Shown here one piece after another: positions 55,183 through 64,000 of a stretch of DNA of 64,000 nucleotides. The stretch is from Cystobacter fuscus DSM 2262. GTDB lineage: Bacteria; Myxococcota; Myxococcia; Myxococcales; Myxococcaceae. Position numbers and translations under genes: made by a program. The stretch covers positions 186,001-250,000 of the forward strand of contig NZ_ANAH02000013.1 in assembly GCF_000335475.2 (NCBI RefSeq), given 5' to 3'. The notes beneath the pieces are model-generated. The model saw nothing but the letters and a program-made list of their open reading frames with translations, made no database searches and was not told the origin of the DNA. How positions within the stretch are numbered: position 1 is the first letter of the stretch; every line of letters begins with the position of its first letter.

Positions 55183-55803
55183 ATGAAGCAGTCCCTGAAG
55201 TCCGCCGTCGCCGCCCTGGTGCTCGCCTCCCCGTCGTTCGCCTTCGCCACCGAGTACGACATCGACGCGGCCCACTCGAGCGCCCAGTTCGCCGTGAAGC
55301 ACATGATGGTGTCCAACGTGCGCGGCTCCTTCTCGAAGGTGACGGGCAGCGCCAACATCGACGAGAAGGACATCACCAAGTCCACCATCGAGGCGAGCAT
55401 CGACGCCACGACCTTCAACACCAACGACACCGCCCGGGATGAGCACATGCGCGGCCCGGAGTTCTTCGACACCGCGAAGTATCCCGCCCTCACCTTCAAG
55501 TCGACGAAGGTGGAGAAGGCGGGCAAGAACCTGAAGGTGTCCGGCCAGCTCACCATGCACGGCGTGACCAAGCCGGTGGTGCTGGACGTGGAGGGCTTCA
55601 CCACCGAGTCGAAGGATCCCTGGGGGAACTTCAAGCGCGGCGGCACGGCCACCACGAAGATCAACCGCAAGGACTTCGGCCTGAGCTGGAACAAGGTGCT
55701 GGAGACGGGCGGCGTGGCGGTGGGCGAGGAGGTCTCCATCACCATCGACCTGCAGCTCACGAAGAAGCAGGCGCCGGCCAAGGCGGCCACCGACACCAAG
55801 TAG
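55183..55803 (+). CDS. YceI-family periplasmic lipid-binding protein
   Basis: A 206-residue exported protein with signal peptide (MKQSLKSAVAALVLASPSFAFA). The YceI lipocalin-like barrel is clear: YDIDAAHSSAQFAVKHMMVSNVRGSFSKVTG, then FFDTAKYPALTFKSTKV and GQLTMHGVTKPVVLDVE. The family binds isoprenoid chains such as polyprenyl pyrophosphate or quinones. It is the last gene before a strong terminator. Confidence 0.93.
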   Translation: MKQSLKSAVAALVLASPSFAFATEYDIDAAHSSAQFAVKHMMVSNVRGSFSKVTGSANIDEKDITKSTIEASIDATTFNTNDTARDEHMRGPEFFDTAKYPALTFKSTKVEKAGKNLKVSGQLTMHGVTKPVVLDVEGFTTESKDPWGNFKRGGTATTKINRKDFGLSWNKVLETGGVAVGEEVSITIDLQLTKKQAPAKAATDTK

Positions 55804-55832
55804 TCCGCCGCGAGCGCCGTGGGTTGTCCGAA

Positions 55833-55859
55833 GGGGCCCGGTGACGGGCCCCTTTTTTT
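55833..55859 (+). terminator. Rho-independent terminator after yceI
   Basis: GGGGCCCG pairs perfectly with CGGGCCCC across a 4-base loop (GTGA) and is followed by seven Ts (55853-55859). It ends the LysR-linked gene group and is the clearest intrinsic terminator in the window. Confidence 0.93.
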
Positions 55860-56041
55860 CCATGCGCGGCTCCCGTCCCGGGAACACCAGGACGGAGAGG
55901 GCCGTGCGGAAGACCCCCCCTTGCAGGCGCCTCCCTTGCAAGAGGGGATTGTTTCTTCTTGGAAATTGACTGTTTTCGTTTTCAGCCGAATTTTGGGTTG
56001 CGAAAGCCGGTACAGTGAATTCCGCTCGATAGGGGAGTTCG

Positions 56042-56497
56042 TTGAAATCCGGATTTCGTCCAGACCCGAGGCTGCGTCAGCTCGGCGATTCGCCGCTGTC
56101 GTTGCTGCTCGTCACGGGGGCGGTGCTCGGCAGCATGTTGCCGATGTCTCGCCTGGCCCGTGCCGCGGGCTGGTCGCCGTTGGCCTTCGCGTTCTGGCCC
56201 GCGCTCGGGAGTGGACTGCTCCTGGCCCTCGCGGGGCCGCGGGCCGGCGCCAGGGACAATGTGGGCACGCGCCTGACCTCATGGGTGTACACGTCGCCTC
56301 CGTTGTTCACCCCTGCGTTCGCCTGGGTCGAACGCTACCGGTCGTTGCGCCTGGCCGGAATCCTGCTCGGGACGGGCGTGATTTCCGGACTGCTGTTCTT
56401 CAACGAGCACCTGACGGTCCCGACGTGGGTGGCGATGGCCATCCTCCTGGCGGGGAGCTGGCTGGTCAATCCGCGACCCCAAGAGGCACGCACATGA
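56042..56497 (+). pseudogene. Shortened EamA/DMT-type transporter, probably internally deleted
   Basis: A 151-residue frame with a TTG start behind AGGGGAG. The first 65 residues look like the first two helices of a drug/metabolite transporter (LLLVTGAVLGSMLPMSRLARAAGWSPLAFAFW). The last 70 look like its final helices (ISGLLFFNEHLTVPTWVAMAILLAGSWLVN). The middle six or so helices of the usual ~290-residue protein are missing, in frame. It is likely non-functional, though a four-helix half-transporter cannot be excluded. It is coupled to the pirin gene by an ATGA overlap. Confidence 0.6.
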
Positions 56498-57261
56498 GCG
56501 CCACCGCTGTTTCCCTTCCTCCTGAGTCGCGGCGGGTGATGCTGCGGCGCGCGCAGGACCGTGGACACGCCAATTTCGGCTGGCTCGACGCGCGCTTCAG
56601 CTTCTCGTTCGCCTCGTACCAGGATCCGGCGCATGAGAATTTTGGCCCACTGCGCGCGCTGAATGAGGATGTGATTCTTCCGGGCACCGGCTTTGGCCCT
56701 CATGGCCATAGCGACATGGAAATCGTGCTGTATCCGCTGTCCGGCGTCATCGAGCACCGTGACAGCCTGGGCACTCACGCCCTCGTACGCCCCGGCGACG
56801 TGCAGCGCATGAGTGCCGGCCATGGCATCATGCACAGCCAGATGAACGCATCACAGAGCAAGCTGGATCACCACCTGCAGATCTGGCTCCTTCCCTCCGT
56901 GAGCGGTCTGCCGCCCAGCGTCGAGCAGGCGCACTTCGACGACGCCGCCAAACACAATCGCTTCTGTCTGATCGCGTCGCCAGACCGTCAGGACGGCTCG
57001 GTCAAGCTGCATCAGGATGCGCGCATTTCCGCCGCGATCATGGAGCCCGGCATCCGTCTTTCCCGCGAACTGGCGGCGGGACGTGGTGGCTATCTGCACG
57101 TGGCCCGGGGTCGGCTGGAGGCTCGTCCCGAGGGAGAGCAGCCGGTGCTCTTGCGCGCGGGCGATGCGCTGAAGCTGGTGGAGACTCCCTCCGTGGAGCT
57201 CGTGGCGGAAGAGGTGACCGAGGTGCTGTTCTTCGATCTCCCCCTGTCGCCCCAGGGATGA
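56494..57261 (+). CDS. Pirin-family bicupin
   Basis: A 255-residue pirin (YhaK-type). The N-terminal cupin holds the metal site: His70 and His72 (GPHGHSDMEIV), then His114 and Gln116 (GHGIMHSQ). The Glu usually found as fourth ligand is Gln here. The C-terminal cupin is present but lacks ligands. Proteins of this type have quercetinase or regulatory roles. The ATG overlaps the previous stop (ATGA). Confidence 0.93.
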   Translation: MSATAVSLPPESRRVMLRRAQDRGHANFGWLDARFSFSFASYQDPAHENFGPLRALNEDVILPGTGFGPHGHSDMEIVLYPLSGVIEHRDSLGTHALVRPGDVQRMSAGHGIMHSQMNASQSKLDHHLQIWLLPSVSGLPPSVEQAHFDDAAKHNRFCLIASPDRQDGSVKLHQDARISAAIMEPGIRLSRELAAGRGGYLHVARGRLEARPEGEQPVLLRAGDALKLVETPSVELVAEEVTEVLFFDLPLSPQG

Positions 57262-58161
57262 GTCCGTATCCTCCCCCGGGGGAAGCACCTGCCACGAATT
57301 CCTGACGGAATCCACGGGACGCCGGCTTCGGGATGGCGCGGTCATGCTCGGGAGTCGCTGTCTGACTCCTGGAATGGCGTCACCACGAGTTCTGGCCATG
57401 GTGTCGTCGGTGAGAGGGGTTGCTCGTCGCCCGGCGTATGACGGCAGGGTCCCCATGGATTGGCGTCCTGGTGGAAGCGGTTGGCGGTTGTAGGAAAGCA
57501 GACATCCCCCGAATCAGGGCAATCAGTGGATTCCACGATGCCGCTCGTTGATGGGAGACCGCCATGAACACCATTGCCCTGACTCATGCCAGACAACCGG
57601 GGACGCGATTCCACGAATCACGGACCTCGATGCCGCGAGCTGGTTCGAGGCGTGTGGCTTTTCCATGTTCAAGGCACGTGCTCTCCGCCGTGACACGCCC
57701 CTTCATTCGCGGGACAGGTGCGTGTTCCGGCCGTACCACCGTTTCTTGTGTGTCAATTTCAAGAAATCCTCCTGGATGGGTCTGTTACAGTTTTTTAGGC
57801 TTTCAAGTTCTCTTAAAGAATGATATGTACGCCGCGAATCATCTAGGGACGACACGTCGCCGTATGTGTCACTCGGGCCGAGTTTCACGAGGGTTGTAAG
57901 AGGCACCTTTGCGAGTCTGGGGGTCCACGATGTCCCGCCTTGAGAACAGCTGCTGTGGAATGAGTGTCTGAGCGCGTGTCCGCGCCAGGGGCTGATCCGG
58001 TCATCCAATCATTTCAATAGAGTGCTTGCTGGATGGGGTGTCCCGTCCTGTCTTGTTGTGTCTGATCTGTCAACCATGGTCGCGCCGTGGCGCTGAGTGC
58101 TCACCAGCCTCGCGTCCCTGGCGCCGATGGAACATCTGCATTCGCGAGGAAGAGACATCTT
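57262..58161. promoter_or_regulatory. Long leader region upstream of the asnB operon, no confident gene
   Basis: 900 bp without a convincing gene. A frame from ATG 57564 (GGGAG site, 111 codons) has poor codon bias and no recognisable content; it may be a remnant. The stretch 57740-57850 is markedly A/T-rich for this genome and is the most likely promoter zone. The large distance between promoter and asnB leaves room for a long untranslated leader. Confidence 0.4.
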
Positions 58162-60111
58162 ATGTGTGGCTTCATTGGCGTCTATCAACGCAATCCCGCT
58201 GTCATTGATGAACACTCCCTGCTCAAGGCCTTGAGCAGCATCAACCACCGGGGTCCCGACGAGCGCAGTGTGTGGCATGACCCGTCGGGCCGCGCGGCGC
58301 TCGGACACGTCCGCTTGAGCATCATCGGGTTGAACAATGGTAGTCAGCCCATTGTCGCGGAGCAGGGAGATCTGACCCTGGTGGTCAATGGGGAGTTCTA
58401 TGACCATGAGCGGATCCGCCGCGAGCTGGAGGCCGAGGGGTGTATCTTCAAGACCGCCTCGGACAGCGAGATCGCGCTGCATCTCTATCGCCGCTCCGGC
58501 GTGGCGGGGCTCAAGCAGTTGCGTGGCGAGTTCGCCATCGTGCTGTTCGACCGGAGGCGCCGGCTGATGATGGCGGTGCGCGACCGGATGGGCATCAAGC
58601 CGTTGTTCTATGCCCAGCACGGGGGCGCCTGGTATTTCGCGTCGGAAATCAAGGCGTTGCTGGCCGCCGGCATCCCCGCGGAGTGGGATGAGGATGCGTA
58701 CGCGAGCCGTGCCTTCTATCTGCGCGATCACACCCTGTTCAAGGGCGTGCGCAGCGTGCAGCCGGGCTGCTGGGTGATGGTCGACAACGGCGGCCTGCAC
58801 AATGGCCGCTACTGGGACATGGAGTTCGCCCGTCAGGACGCCGTCTATCCGGCCGACGAGAAGGGAATGATCGAGGCCGTGCGCGCGGCGGTGGAGGAGT
58901 CGGTGCGCCTGCGCCTGCGGGCGGATGTGCCCATGGGCGTCTATCTCAGCGGTGGCATCGACTCCTCGGCCATGCTGGGCATGGCCACGCACCTGTCCAG
59001 CCAGCCGCTGAACGCCTTCAACCTGTCCTTCACGGACATGGATGACTACGACGAGAACCGGTTCGCCCGGCTCGCCGCGGAGCACAACGGTGCGCGCTTC
59101 CACACCATCGCCGTCTCCCAGGACAACCTCGCCGATTTCTTCGAGCAGGCCCTGTGGCACAACGAGACGCCGTTCTTCAACGCGCACGGCGTGGCCAAGT
59201 ACATCCTGAGCCAGCAGGTGCGTGAGGCCGGGATGAAGGTGGTGCTCACCGGCGAGGGCGCCGACGAGGTGTTCGCCGGCTACCCGCACTTCCGCCGGGA
59301 CATGCTGCTGTACAACTCCGAGCAGCAGGATCCGGAGGTGGTCAACAAGCTGCGCCAGCGCATCCAGGAGAGCGAGCAGGGCTATGTGCAGCCGGACATG
59401 CCCCAGGACATCCACTGGATGATTCAGCAGCTGCGCCATGGCGTCTCCTGGCTGGACAACCAGGCCGGCTGGTTCAAGGCCCTGGAGTCGCTCTACCGCG
59501 CGGACTTCCACGACCGTTTCCAGGGCGTGGACCCCTACCGCCAGTTCTTCGATCGGCTGGATCACCGCAACCTCGAGGGCCGGGATCCGGTGCACAAGTC
59601 CATGTACTTGTGGGCCAAGTCCTACCTGCCCAACTTCGTGCTGACCACGCTGGGCGACCGCATGGAGATGGCCAACAGCATCGAGGGACGCGTGCCGTTG
59701 CTGGACCACCACGTGGTGGAGCTGGCCTGCCGGCTGCCGGTGTGGATGAAGGTGCGGGGCTCCACGGAGAAGTACGTGTTCCGTGAGGCGATGCGGCCGT
59801 ACCTGCCGGACGCCTTGTACAAGCGCAAGAAGCACTACTTCCGCGCTCCGCCCGCGACCCTGCAGCAGCAGGGACGGCTGTACCAGCTGGTCCAGGACGT
59901 GCTCCGCGGTGGGGAACTGGACGCGCTGCCGTTCTTCGAGCCGGCGAAGGTCCGCTCGCTGCTGGAGAAGCTGCCGCGACTGTCGGCCCAGGAGCAGGGT
60001 CTGCTCGATCCGATGTTGATGGAGCTGACGAGTCTCTGCCTGTTGCAGCGCCGCTTCGCCATGGGGTCTTCCGGAGCTTCCGCTCACTGGAATTCGCGAG
60101 TCGCGGCATGA
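58162..60111 (+). CDS. asnB: Glutamine-hydrolysing asparagine synthetase-type amidotransferase
   Basis: A 649-residue AsnB-type enzyme. Cys2, exposed as the N-terminal nucleophile after Met removal, heads the glutaminase domain (MCGFIGVY, then NHRGPDE and NGEFYDH). The synthetase domain has the PP-loop SGGIDSS at 263-269 and VPLLDHHVVELACRLP. ATG 58162 after AGGAAGAG must be the start because of Cys2. It transfers glutamine nitrogen to an adenylated carboxylate. In this operon the acceptor may not be aspartate: AsnB-like enzymes often amidate natural products. Confidence 0.93.
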   Translation: MCGFIGVYQRNPAVIDEHSLLKALSSINHRGPDERSVWHDPSGRAALGHVRLSIIGLNNGSQPIVAEQGDLTLVVNGEFYDHERIRRELEAEGCIFKTASDSEIALHLYRRSGVAGLKQLRGEFAIVLFDRRRRLMMAVRDRMGIKPLFYAQHGGAWYFASEIKALLAAGIPAEWDEDAYASRAFYLRDHTLFKGVRSVQPGCWVMVDNGGLHNGRYWDMEFARQDAVYPADEKGMIEAVRAAVEESVRLRLRADVPMGVYLSGGIDSSAMLGMATHLSSQPLNAFNLSFTDMDDYDENRFARLAAEHNGARFHTIAVSQDNLADFFEQALWHNETPFFNAHGVAKYILSQQVREAGMKVVLTGEGADEVFAGYPHFRRDMLLYNSEQQDPEVVNKLRQRIQESEQGYVQPDMPQDIHWMIQQLRHGVSWLDNQAGWFKALESLYRADFHDRFQGVDPYRQFFDRLDHRNLEGRDPVHKSMYLWAKSYLPNFVLTTLGDRMEMANSIEGRVPLLDHHVVELACRLPVWMKVRGSTEKYVFREAMRPYLPDALYKRKKHYFRAPPATLQQQGRLYQLVQDVLRGGELDALPFFEPAKVRSLLEKLPRLSAQEQGLLDPMLMELTSLCLLQRRFAMGSSGASAHWNSRVAA

Positions 60112-61232
60112 GAATCGCCATCATTGGCGCGGGCCTCAATGGCCTGGCCTGCGCCATCATGTTGAAGCGCTTCGGTCTGGAGTGCACCGTCTTCGAGCGC
60201 GGTCAGGGGCCCCGCGACTCGGGGACGGGGATCTATGTCTGGCCGCAAGCCATGCAGGTCCTGCGCTTCGTGTTGAAGAACCGGGACTTCCTCGGCCGCG
60301 GCCAGGCCATCGAGTTCCTGGACACCCATGACAAGCAGGGCCGGCTGATCCACAGCCAGCCGGTGCGTCCGGAGGGGCTCGGCATTCCGGCGCCGGCGAT
60401 GATGTTCCTGCGCACGGAGCTGTTCCGTCTGCTGGCGGCCAGCCTGGAGGAGCGGGACATCCGCTACGGCATGGGCTGCGAGCGGCTGGAGGACCTGGGG
60501 GACCAGGTCCAGGTCACCTTCAGCAATGGGCAGGTGGAGGGCTTCGATCTGGTCATCGGTGCCGACGGCGTCTCCTCCACCGTGCGGAGCTTCGTCGACC
60601 CGGGCATGATCCCCTACGACACCGGGCTGGTGGCGAGCCGGGGCGTGGTGGCCTTCCGCTCGCCGCTGCTGCATTCCGACCGGTGCCAGATCTTCACCTC
60701 CACGCACTCCCGGGTGGTCACCTATCCGCTCAACGAGGCCACCTCGCTGCGCTACTGGTTCGCCGCCTACCAGCATCGCAATCAGCCGCTGCTCGACCGC
60801 GCGGGCCTGCTGGAGCTGTTCGCCGCCCTGCCGGAGGAGCTGCTGCGGATGATCGGGGCGACCGAGGAGAAGGAGATCCTCACCCACAAGCTCAAGGCCT
60901 TGACGGGTGAGGGCCACTGGTTCCGGGGACGGGTCGTGATGCTCGGCGACAGCATCCACGCGATGCTGCCGACGCTGGGCTATGGATTGACGCTCGGACT
61001 GGAGAACGGCTTCATGCTGGCCCAGGCGTTGGTCGGCCACTGCGACAAAAGCCTGGAGTCCGCCCTGAAACGCTACGAGCTGCGCGCGGCCCAGCGCTCG
61101 CGTGACATGCTGAAGGTGATGCGGGACATGACGGACCTGTATTACTTCGAGCGCGAAGGCGAGGTCAGCAAGGCGCGGCTCACCCCCATCGTCCAGCGCT
61201 TCCACCACCTCGCGCAGAGCACGGTGTTCTAG
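60108..61232 (+). CDS. FAD-dependent monooxygenase (PHBH-like)
   Basis: A 374-residue flavoprotein: dinucleotide motif GAGLNGLACAIMLKRFG at 7-23, DG motif IGADGVSSTVRSF near 148-160, and GD motif VVMLGDSIHAMLPTLGYG near 280-297. This is the group A aromatic-hydroxylase architecture, which uses NAD(P)H and O2. Its substrate is unknown. The ATG overlaps the asnB stop (ATGA), so both are co-translated. Confidence 0.93.
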   Translation: MRIAIIGAGLNGLACAIMLKRFGLECTVFERGQGPRDSGTGIYVWPQAMQVLRFVLKNRDFLGRGQAIEFLDTHDKQGRLIHSQPVRPEGLGIPAPAMMFLRTELFRLLAASLEERDIRYGMGCERLEDLGDQVQVTFSNGQVEGFDLVIGADGVSSTVRSFVDPGMIPYDTGLVASRGVVAFRSPLLHSDRCQIFTSTHSRVVTYPLNEATSLRYWFAAYQHRNQPLLDRAGLLELFAALPEELLRMIGATEEKEILTHKLKALTGEGHWFRGRVVMLGDSIHAMLPTLGYGLTLGLENGFMLAQALVGHCDKSLESALKRYELRAAQRSRDMLKVMRDMTDLYYFEREGEVSKARLTPIVQRFHHLAQSTVF

Positions 61233-61241
61233 GCAAGGGCC

Positions 61242-62318
61242 ATGACTGAACATCTTCGAGACGCGGTCCGCTCCTTCGTCAATGATTTCGTGAGGCCCCA
61301 CGTGGCGGAGTGGGAGCGCGACGGGGCCTATCCGATGGAGTTGCACCGGCGGGCCGGCGAGGCCGGTCTGCTGGCATTGGGGCACTCGCCAGAGCGGCTT
61401 CCGGAGGATCCCGCGGCGCTGGCGGTGCTGGTGGAGCAACTGACCCTGGGAGGCTCGCAGGGCATCACCATGGGGCTGGCCTCGCATTTCGTCAGCCTGA
61501 AGGCGGTGCAGGGCGGCGATCCCCAGGTGGCGGCCCGTGTGGTTCCCGCCGTGCTCAAGGGGGAGCGGAGCATCGTCCTGGCGCTCACCGAGCCCCAGGC
61601 GGGCTCGGATCTCCGGGCGCTCCAGTGCCGGGCGGACTTCATCGACGGCGAGTACCGGCTCACGGGCGACAAGGCCTTCATCTGCAATGGCTCCCGCGCG
61701 GATTGGCTCCTGGTGGGCGCGCTCCTCGAGGGCAAGCTGGAGTTGTTCCTGGTGGACGGCGACGCGGCGGGGTCTCGCGGTACGCGTCAGGCCTGCCTCG
61801 GCTGGCGCTGCCTGCCCCTGGCGGATTTTCGCTTCGAGCGGACGGTCGCGCGTCGTCTGACCCAGGGCAATGGGGTGGGGCGGCTCTTGCAGCAATGCCT
61901 GCAACAGGAGCGGTTGAACCTGGCGGTGATGGCGATGGCCTCGGCGGAGCTGGCCCTGCGCGCGGCCATCGAGCACTGCCGCGGGCGCCAGGTGGGTGGA
62001 GAGGCGTTGCTGGACAAGTCCGTCATCCGTCAGCGGCTCGCGGAGCGGCACTCGGAGCTGAGTCTGGTGCGCGTGTATGTCGAGCAGGCGGTGCGCTGGC
62101 AGGCCGCCGGCGAGCTGAGCGCGACCCAGGCCGCCATCGCGAAGAACACGGCCGTGGACGTGCTCGAGCGCATTGCCCACGACGCCGTGCAGGTGCATGG
62201 CGCGCACGGCTGCGTGGAGCCCTCGGTGGTCGAGCGCATCTACCGCGATGCGCGGCTGCTCGGCATCGGTGGGGGCGCCCGGGAAGTCATGTTGGAAATC
62301 ATTGGAAGGTCTTTGTGA
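61242..62318 (+). CDS. Acyl-CoA dehydrogenase-family flavoprotein
   Basis: A 358-residue acyl-CoA dehydrogenase. ALTEPQAGSDL and RLTGDKAFICNGSRAD are the FAD/substrate motifs, and the end has IYRDARLLGIGGGAREVM. The canonical catalytic Glu before the last Gly-Thr/Ala motif is replaced by Gly, as in isovaleryl-CoA-type members that place it elsewhere, so the active base is uncertain. It would desaturate a carrier- or CoA-bound acyl chain. It lies 9 bp after the monooxygenase. Confidence 0.92.
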   Translation: MTEHLRDAVRSFVNDFVRPHVAEWERDGAYPMELHRRAGEAGLLALGHSPERLPEDPAALAVLVEQLTLGGSQGITMGLASHFVSLKAVQGGDPQVAARVVPAVLKGERSIVLALTEPQAGSDLRALQCRADFIDGEYRLTGDKAFICNGSRADWLLVGALLEGKLELFLVDGDAAGSRGTRQACLGWRCLPLADFRFERTVARRLTQGNGVGRLLQQCLQQERLNLAVMAMASAELALRAAIEHCRGRQVGGEALLDKSVIRQRLAERHSELSLVRVYVEQAVRWQAAGELSATQAAIAKNTAVDVLERIAHDAVQVHGAHGCVEPSVVERIYRDARLLGIGGGAREVMLEIIGRSL

Positions 62319-62791
62319 CGGGTCACACCATGACAATCATCAGTGAGCACGCCCAGGCACACTCGCGGGCGCTGCTGGAGCATGCGTACCAACGCTACTG
62401 CGGCCTGCGTCTGATCGAGCAGCGTCCCGGCTTCTGTCAGTGCCAGCTGCGGGTGACGGAGGCGATCGACAACCTCAGCCATACCCTGCATGGCGGGGTG
62501 CTGTATTCCATGCTCGACGTGGTGAGCATGCTGGCCACCTTGCCGATGCTCGGGCCGGACGAGTACGCGCTGACCAACAGCTTCAACAGCATGATGATGT
62601 CGGCCACGCCGCTGGGCACCGAGGTGCTGTTCGAAGCCGAGGTCGTGCGCTCCGGGCGCAACCTCATCTTCACGCACAGCCAGGCCTGGAAGCTCGTCGA
62701 GGACGGCAAGCGGGTCCAGGTCGCGTCCGCCCAGTTGAGCAAGTTCCGCATGCGCTACGACTGGAAGGCCGACGCGGCCAAGACGGGCTGA
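62315..62791 (+). CDS. Hotdog-fold thioesterase (PaaI-like)
   Basis: A 158-residue protein; GTG 62315 overlaps the dehydrogenase stop (GTGA) behind a GGAAGG site, with ATG 62330 as alternative. The hotdog helix reads LSHTLHGGVLYSMLDVVSM with HGG at 59-61 and catalytic Asp68, as in PaaI-type acyl-CoA thioesterases. It would release an acid or proofread CoA intermediates. It ends the four-gene operon. Confidence 0.9.
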   Translation: MTGHTMTIISEHAQAHSRALLEHAYQRYCGLRLIEQRPGFCQCQLRVTEAIDNLSHTLHGGVLYSMLDVVSMLATLPMLGPDEYALTNSFNSMMMSATPLGTEVLFEAEVVRSGRNLIFTHSQAWKLVEDGKRVQVASAQLSKFRMRYDWKADAAKTG

Positions 62792-62971
62792 CTCGTTGAT
62801 GGCCTCGGGAGTCCGTGCCGGGCTCGTCCCTCAGGCGTCCTGGTTGCTGTTGACCGCCGCGAGGACGTAGGTGATGCCCGCGGTGATGGTCCTGTGGACG
62901 GCCCCAGACAGGATCCAGGGAGCAAGGCCTCCTGTGCTCCTTTGCTATCGTGACGGGGAGGAGAACACCCC

Positions 62972-64000
62972 ATGTCACGCCTGATCTGCGTCTCGCGCGA
63001 GCCTGAAGGACTCATGGGGCTCGTGCTTCCCGAGGAGGAGGGCGCGAGCCGTCTGCTCCGGGTCCCGCTGGAGCAGCTCTCCGGACCCGGTGCCGCGGAG
63101 CGTGCGTCCCTGCGGGCGTCCTGGGAGCACCTGGGCCGGGCGCGTGGCGCGACCGTGGACACGCTCACCCATGTGCTCCGCGTGCTGCTGCACACCGTGG
63201 CCGGTGAGCCGGGCCCCGCGCCATCGCTGGCCCACCCCTGGTTGGAGTCTCCTCCCGCGCCGCACCGGAGGACCGCCGCCCACCCCCGGGGCTATCGGGG
63301 CACCATCCATCAGCCGCCCAAGCGCGCCTCTCCAGAGGTGCTCGACGTCCGTCCCTACCTGCTCCATCGCGCGACGGTCCGGGCCCTGCTCGAGTCCTTG
63401 CGCCCCCATGTGGACGAGGCGCTCCAACGCCTCGGGGACGAGGGTTTGTCGCTTGAGCGCCTGGCACTCGTGCGTCAGGCGTTGCTGGCTGCCGGGCGCG
63501 CCGAGGTGGCCCTGGCCTGGCGCCACGGAGTCCTCGAGGAGCGCGGCGCCGAGCTGCCCGCGTCCCTCGTCCGGCTGGGTTGTCTCCTGACTCCAGGCGT
63601 GCCGGCCGACTTCGGCCGACTGCTCGCGCTCCGGGGACGGCTGGCGCTCGACACGCATCCGGAGGTGATGATCCTCGCGGCGCGGTTGTTGGCCGAATGG
63701 GGACCGGAGAAGGGTTTGGGCTGGCTGGAAGTCGCGGCGTCGCTCGTGCCCGAGTCCCAGACGGCCCTGCTCGCGGCCCTCTTCCAGGCGAAGACGTCCC
63801 CGTTCGATGCCAGCCTTTATGACCCGCGCATCGAGGCGTTCGCGTCCCTCCGGGCCGATTGGCGGGTGGACTACCTGCGTGGGCTCGCGTCGGGTCTCTC
63901 CAGTGACTTCCTGCTGAGTGGCCTGCGTCTCTTGGATGCCCTCGGCATGTCCAGGGAGGGATTGCCCCGCGTGCTTCCCAGGTCGAGTGGTCCCGTCCCG
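62972..64000 (+). CDS. Unknown protein, continues past the window end
   Basis: ATG 62972 after GGAGGAG opens a frame that stays open to the last base (343 codons). The protein starts MSRLICVSREPEGLMGLVLPEEEGASRLLRVPLEQ and continues as Leu/Arg/Ala-rich helical sequence (ALVRQALLAAGRAEVALAWRHGVLEER). It has no signal peptide or membrane segment so far. I do not recognise the family. The composition suggests a helical-repeat scaffold or regulatory protein. Confidence 0.75.
   Translation, partial: MSRLICVSREPEGLMGLVLPEEEGASRLLRVPLEQLSGPGAAERASLRASWEHLGRARGATVDTLTHVLRVLLHTVAGEPGPAPSLAHPWLESPPAPHRRTAAHPRGYRGTIHQPPKRASPEVLDVRPYLLHRATVRALLESLRPHVDEALQRLGDEGLSLERLALVRQALLAAGRAEVALAWRHGVLEERGAELPASLVRLGCLLTPGVPADFGRLLALRGRLALDTHPEVMILAARLLAEWGPEKGLGWLEVAASLVPESQTALLAALFQAKTSPFDASLYDPRIEAFASLRADWRVDYLRGLASGLSSDFLLSGLRLLDALGMSREGLPRVLPRSSGPVP

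Noticed and set aside
57564..57899. 111-codon frame with a GGGAG site upstream of asnB
   Set aside because: Amino-acid composition is Arg/Ser-rich without any pattern, and third-position bias is weak. It may be a gene remnant but cannot be supported.
62833..62962. Minus-strand frame ending in ITYVLAAVNSNQDA in the gap before the last gene
   Set aside because: The reading looks protein-like but has no start codon, no ribosome site and no family match. It may be a fragment.

Overview
The window is high-GC DNA, roughly two-thirds G+C with strongly G/C-biased third codon positions. It looks like chromosome from a myxobacterium, probably suborder Cystobacterineae. The evidence is gene content: a membrane Ser/Thr kinase with a long repeat-rich tail, a very large kinase-ATPase-GAF-histidine kinase fusion, a protein of the Myxococcus 'double CXXCG' paralogous family, many cysteine-rich lipoproteins, and dense divergent/convergent packing. 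The species assignment is inference; no rRNA or tRNA gene was seen.

Layout. 1-1603: end of a diguanylate cyclase and an OmpA-type lipoprotein. 7955-1610 (minus): a metal-efflux operon reading XRE regulator, TlpA-like thioredoxin, Cys-rich secreted protein, CxxC-repeat protein, RND adaptor with four more CxxC repeats, and a CzcA/CusA-type RND pump. 8215-12748: an AlkC-type DNA glycosylase facing two tandem beta-lactamase-fold lipoproteins. 13126-15732: a small Cys-rich lipoprotein and a cholesterol-dependent-cytolysin-like lipoprotein. 15834-22900: TetR-MFS, a TetR/SDR divergent pair, a P450, a GST and a third beta-lactamase-fold hydrolase. 23012-28288: the giant kinase fusion. 28861-30377: a translationally coupled pair made of an Rnl2-type RNA ligase and an unknown helical protein. 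30647-34178: small accessory genes, including a methyltransferase broken by an internal deletion and probable transposase debris.

34198-46099: Mfd, a cytochrome c, an envelope-polysaccharide group (GT-C membrane enzyme, PII protein and a GT2-methyltransferase fusion, all overlapping by 4 bp), DUF418, a degenerate nucleotidyltransferase and UDP-glucose dehydrogenase. 46156-55803: AstB, an LpxL-type acyltransferase, DUF1304/HxlR, the membrane Ser/Thr kinase, and a LysR-controlled group (DUF5519 lipoprotein, SDR, YceI) ending in a textbook terminator. 56042-57261: a shortened DMT transporter coupled to a pirin. 58162-62791: a four-gene coupled operon (AsnB-type amidotransferase, FAD monooxygenase, acyl-CoA dehydrogenase, hotdog thioesterase) that looks like an uncharacterised small-molecule pathway. 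The last gene runs off the right edge.

The strongest candidates for something undescribed are the RNA ligase pair, the AsnB operon, the Cys-rich cytolysin-like lipoprotein, the CxxC-repeat metal system and the PII gene embedded between glycosyltransferases. Several transcription factors have clear inverted-repeat operators in their promoters. Functions rest on motif recognition by eye, not database searches.
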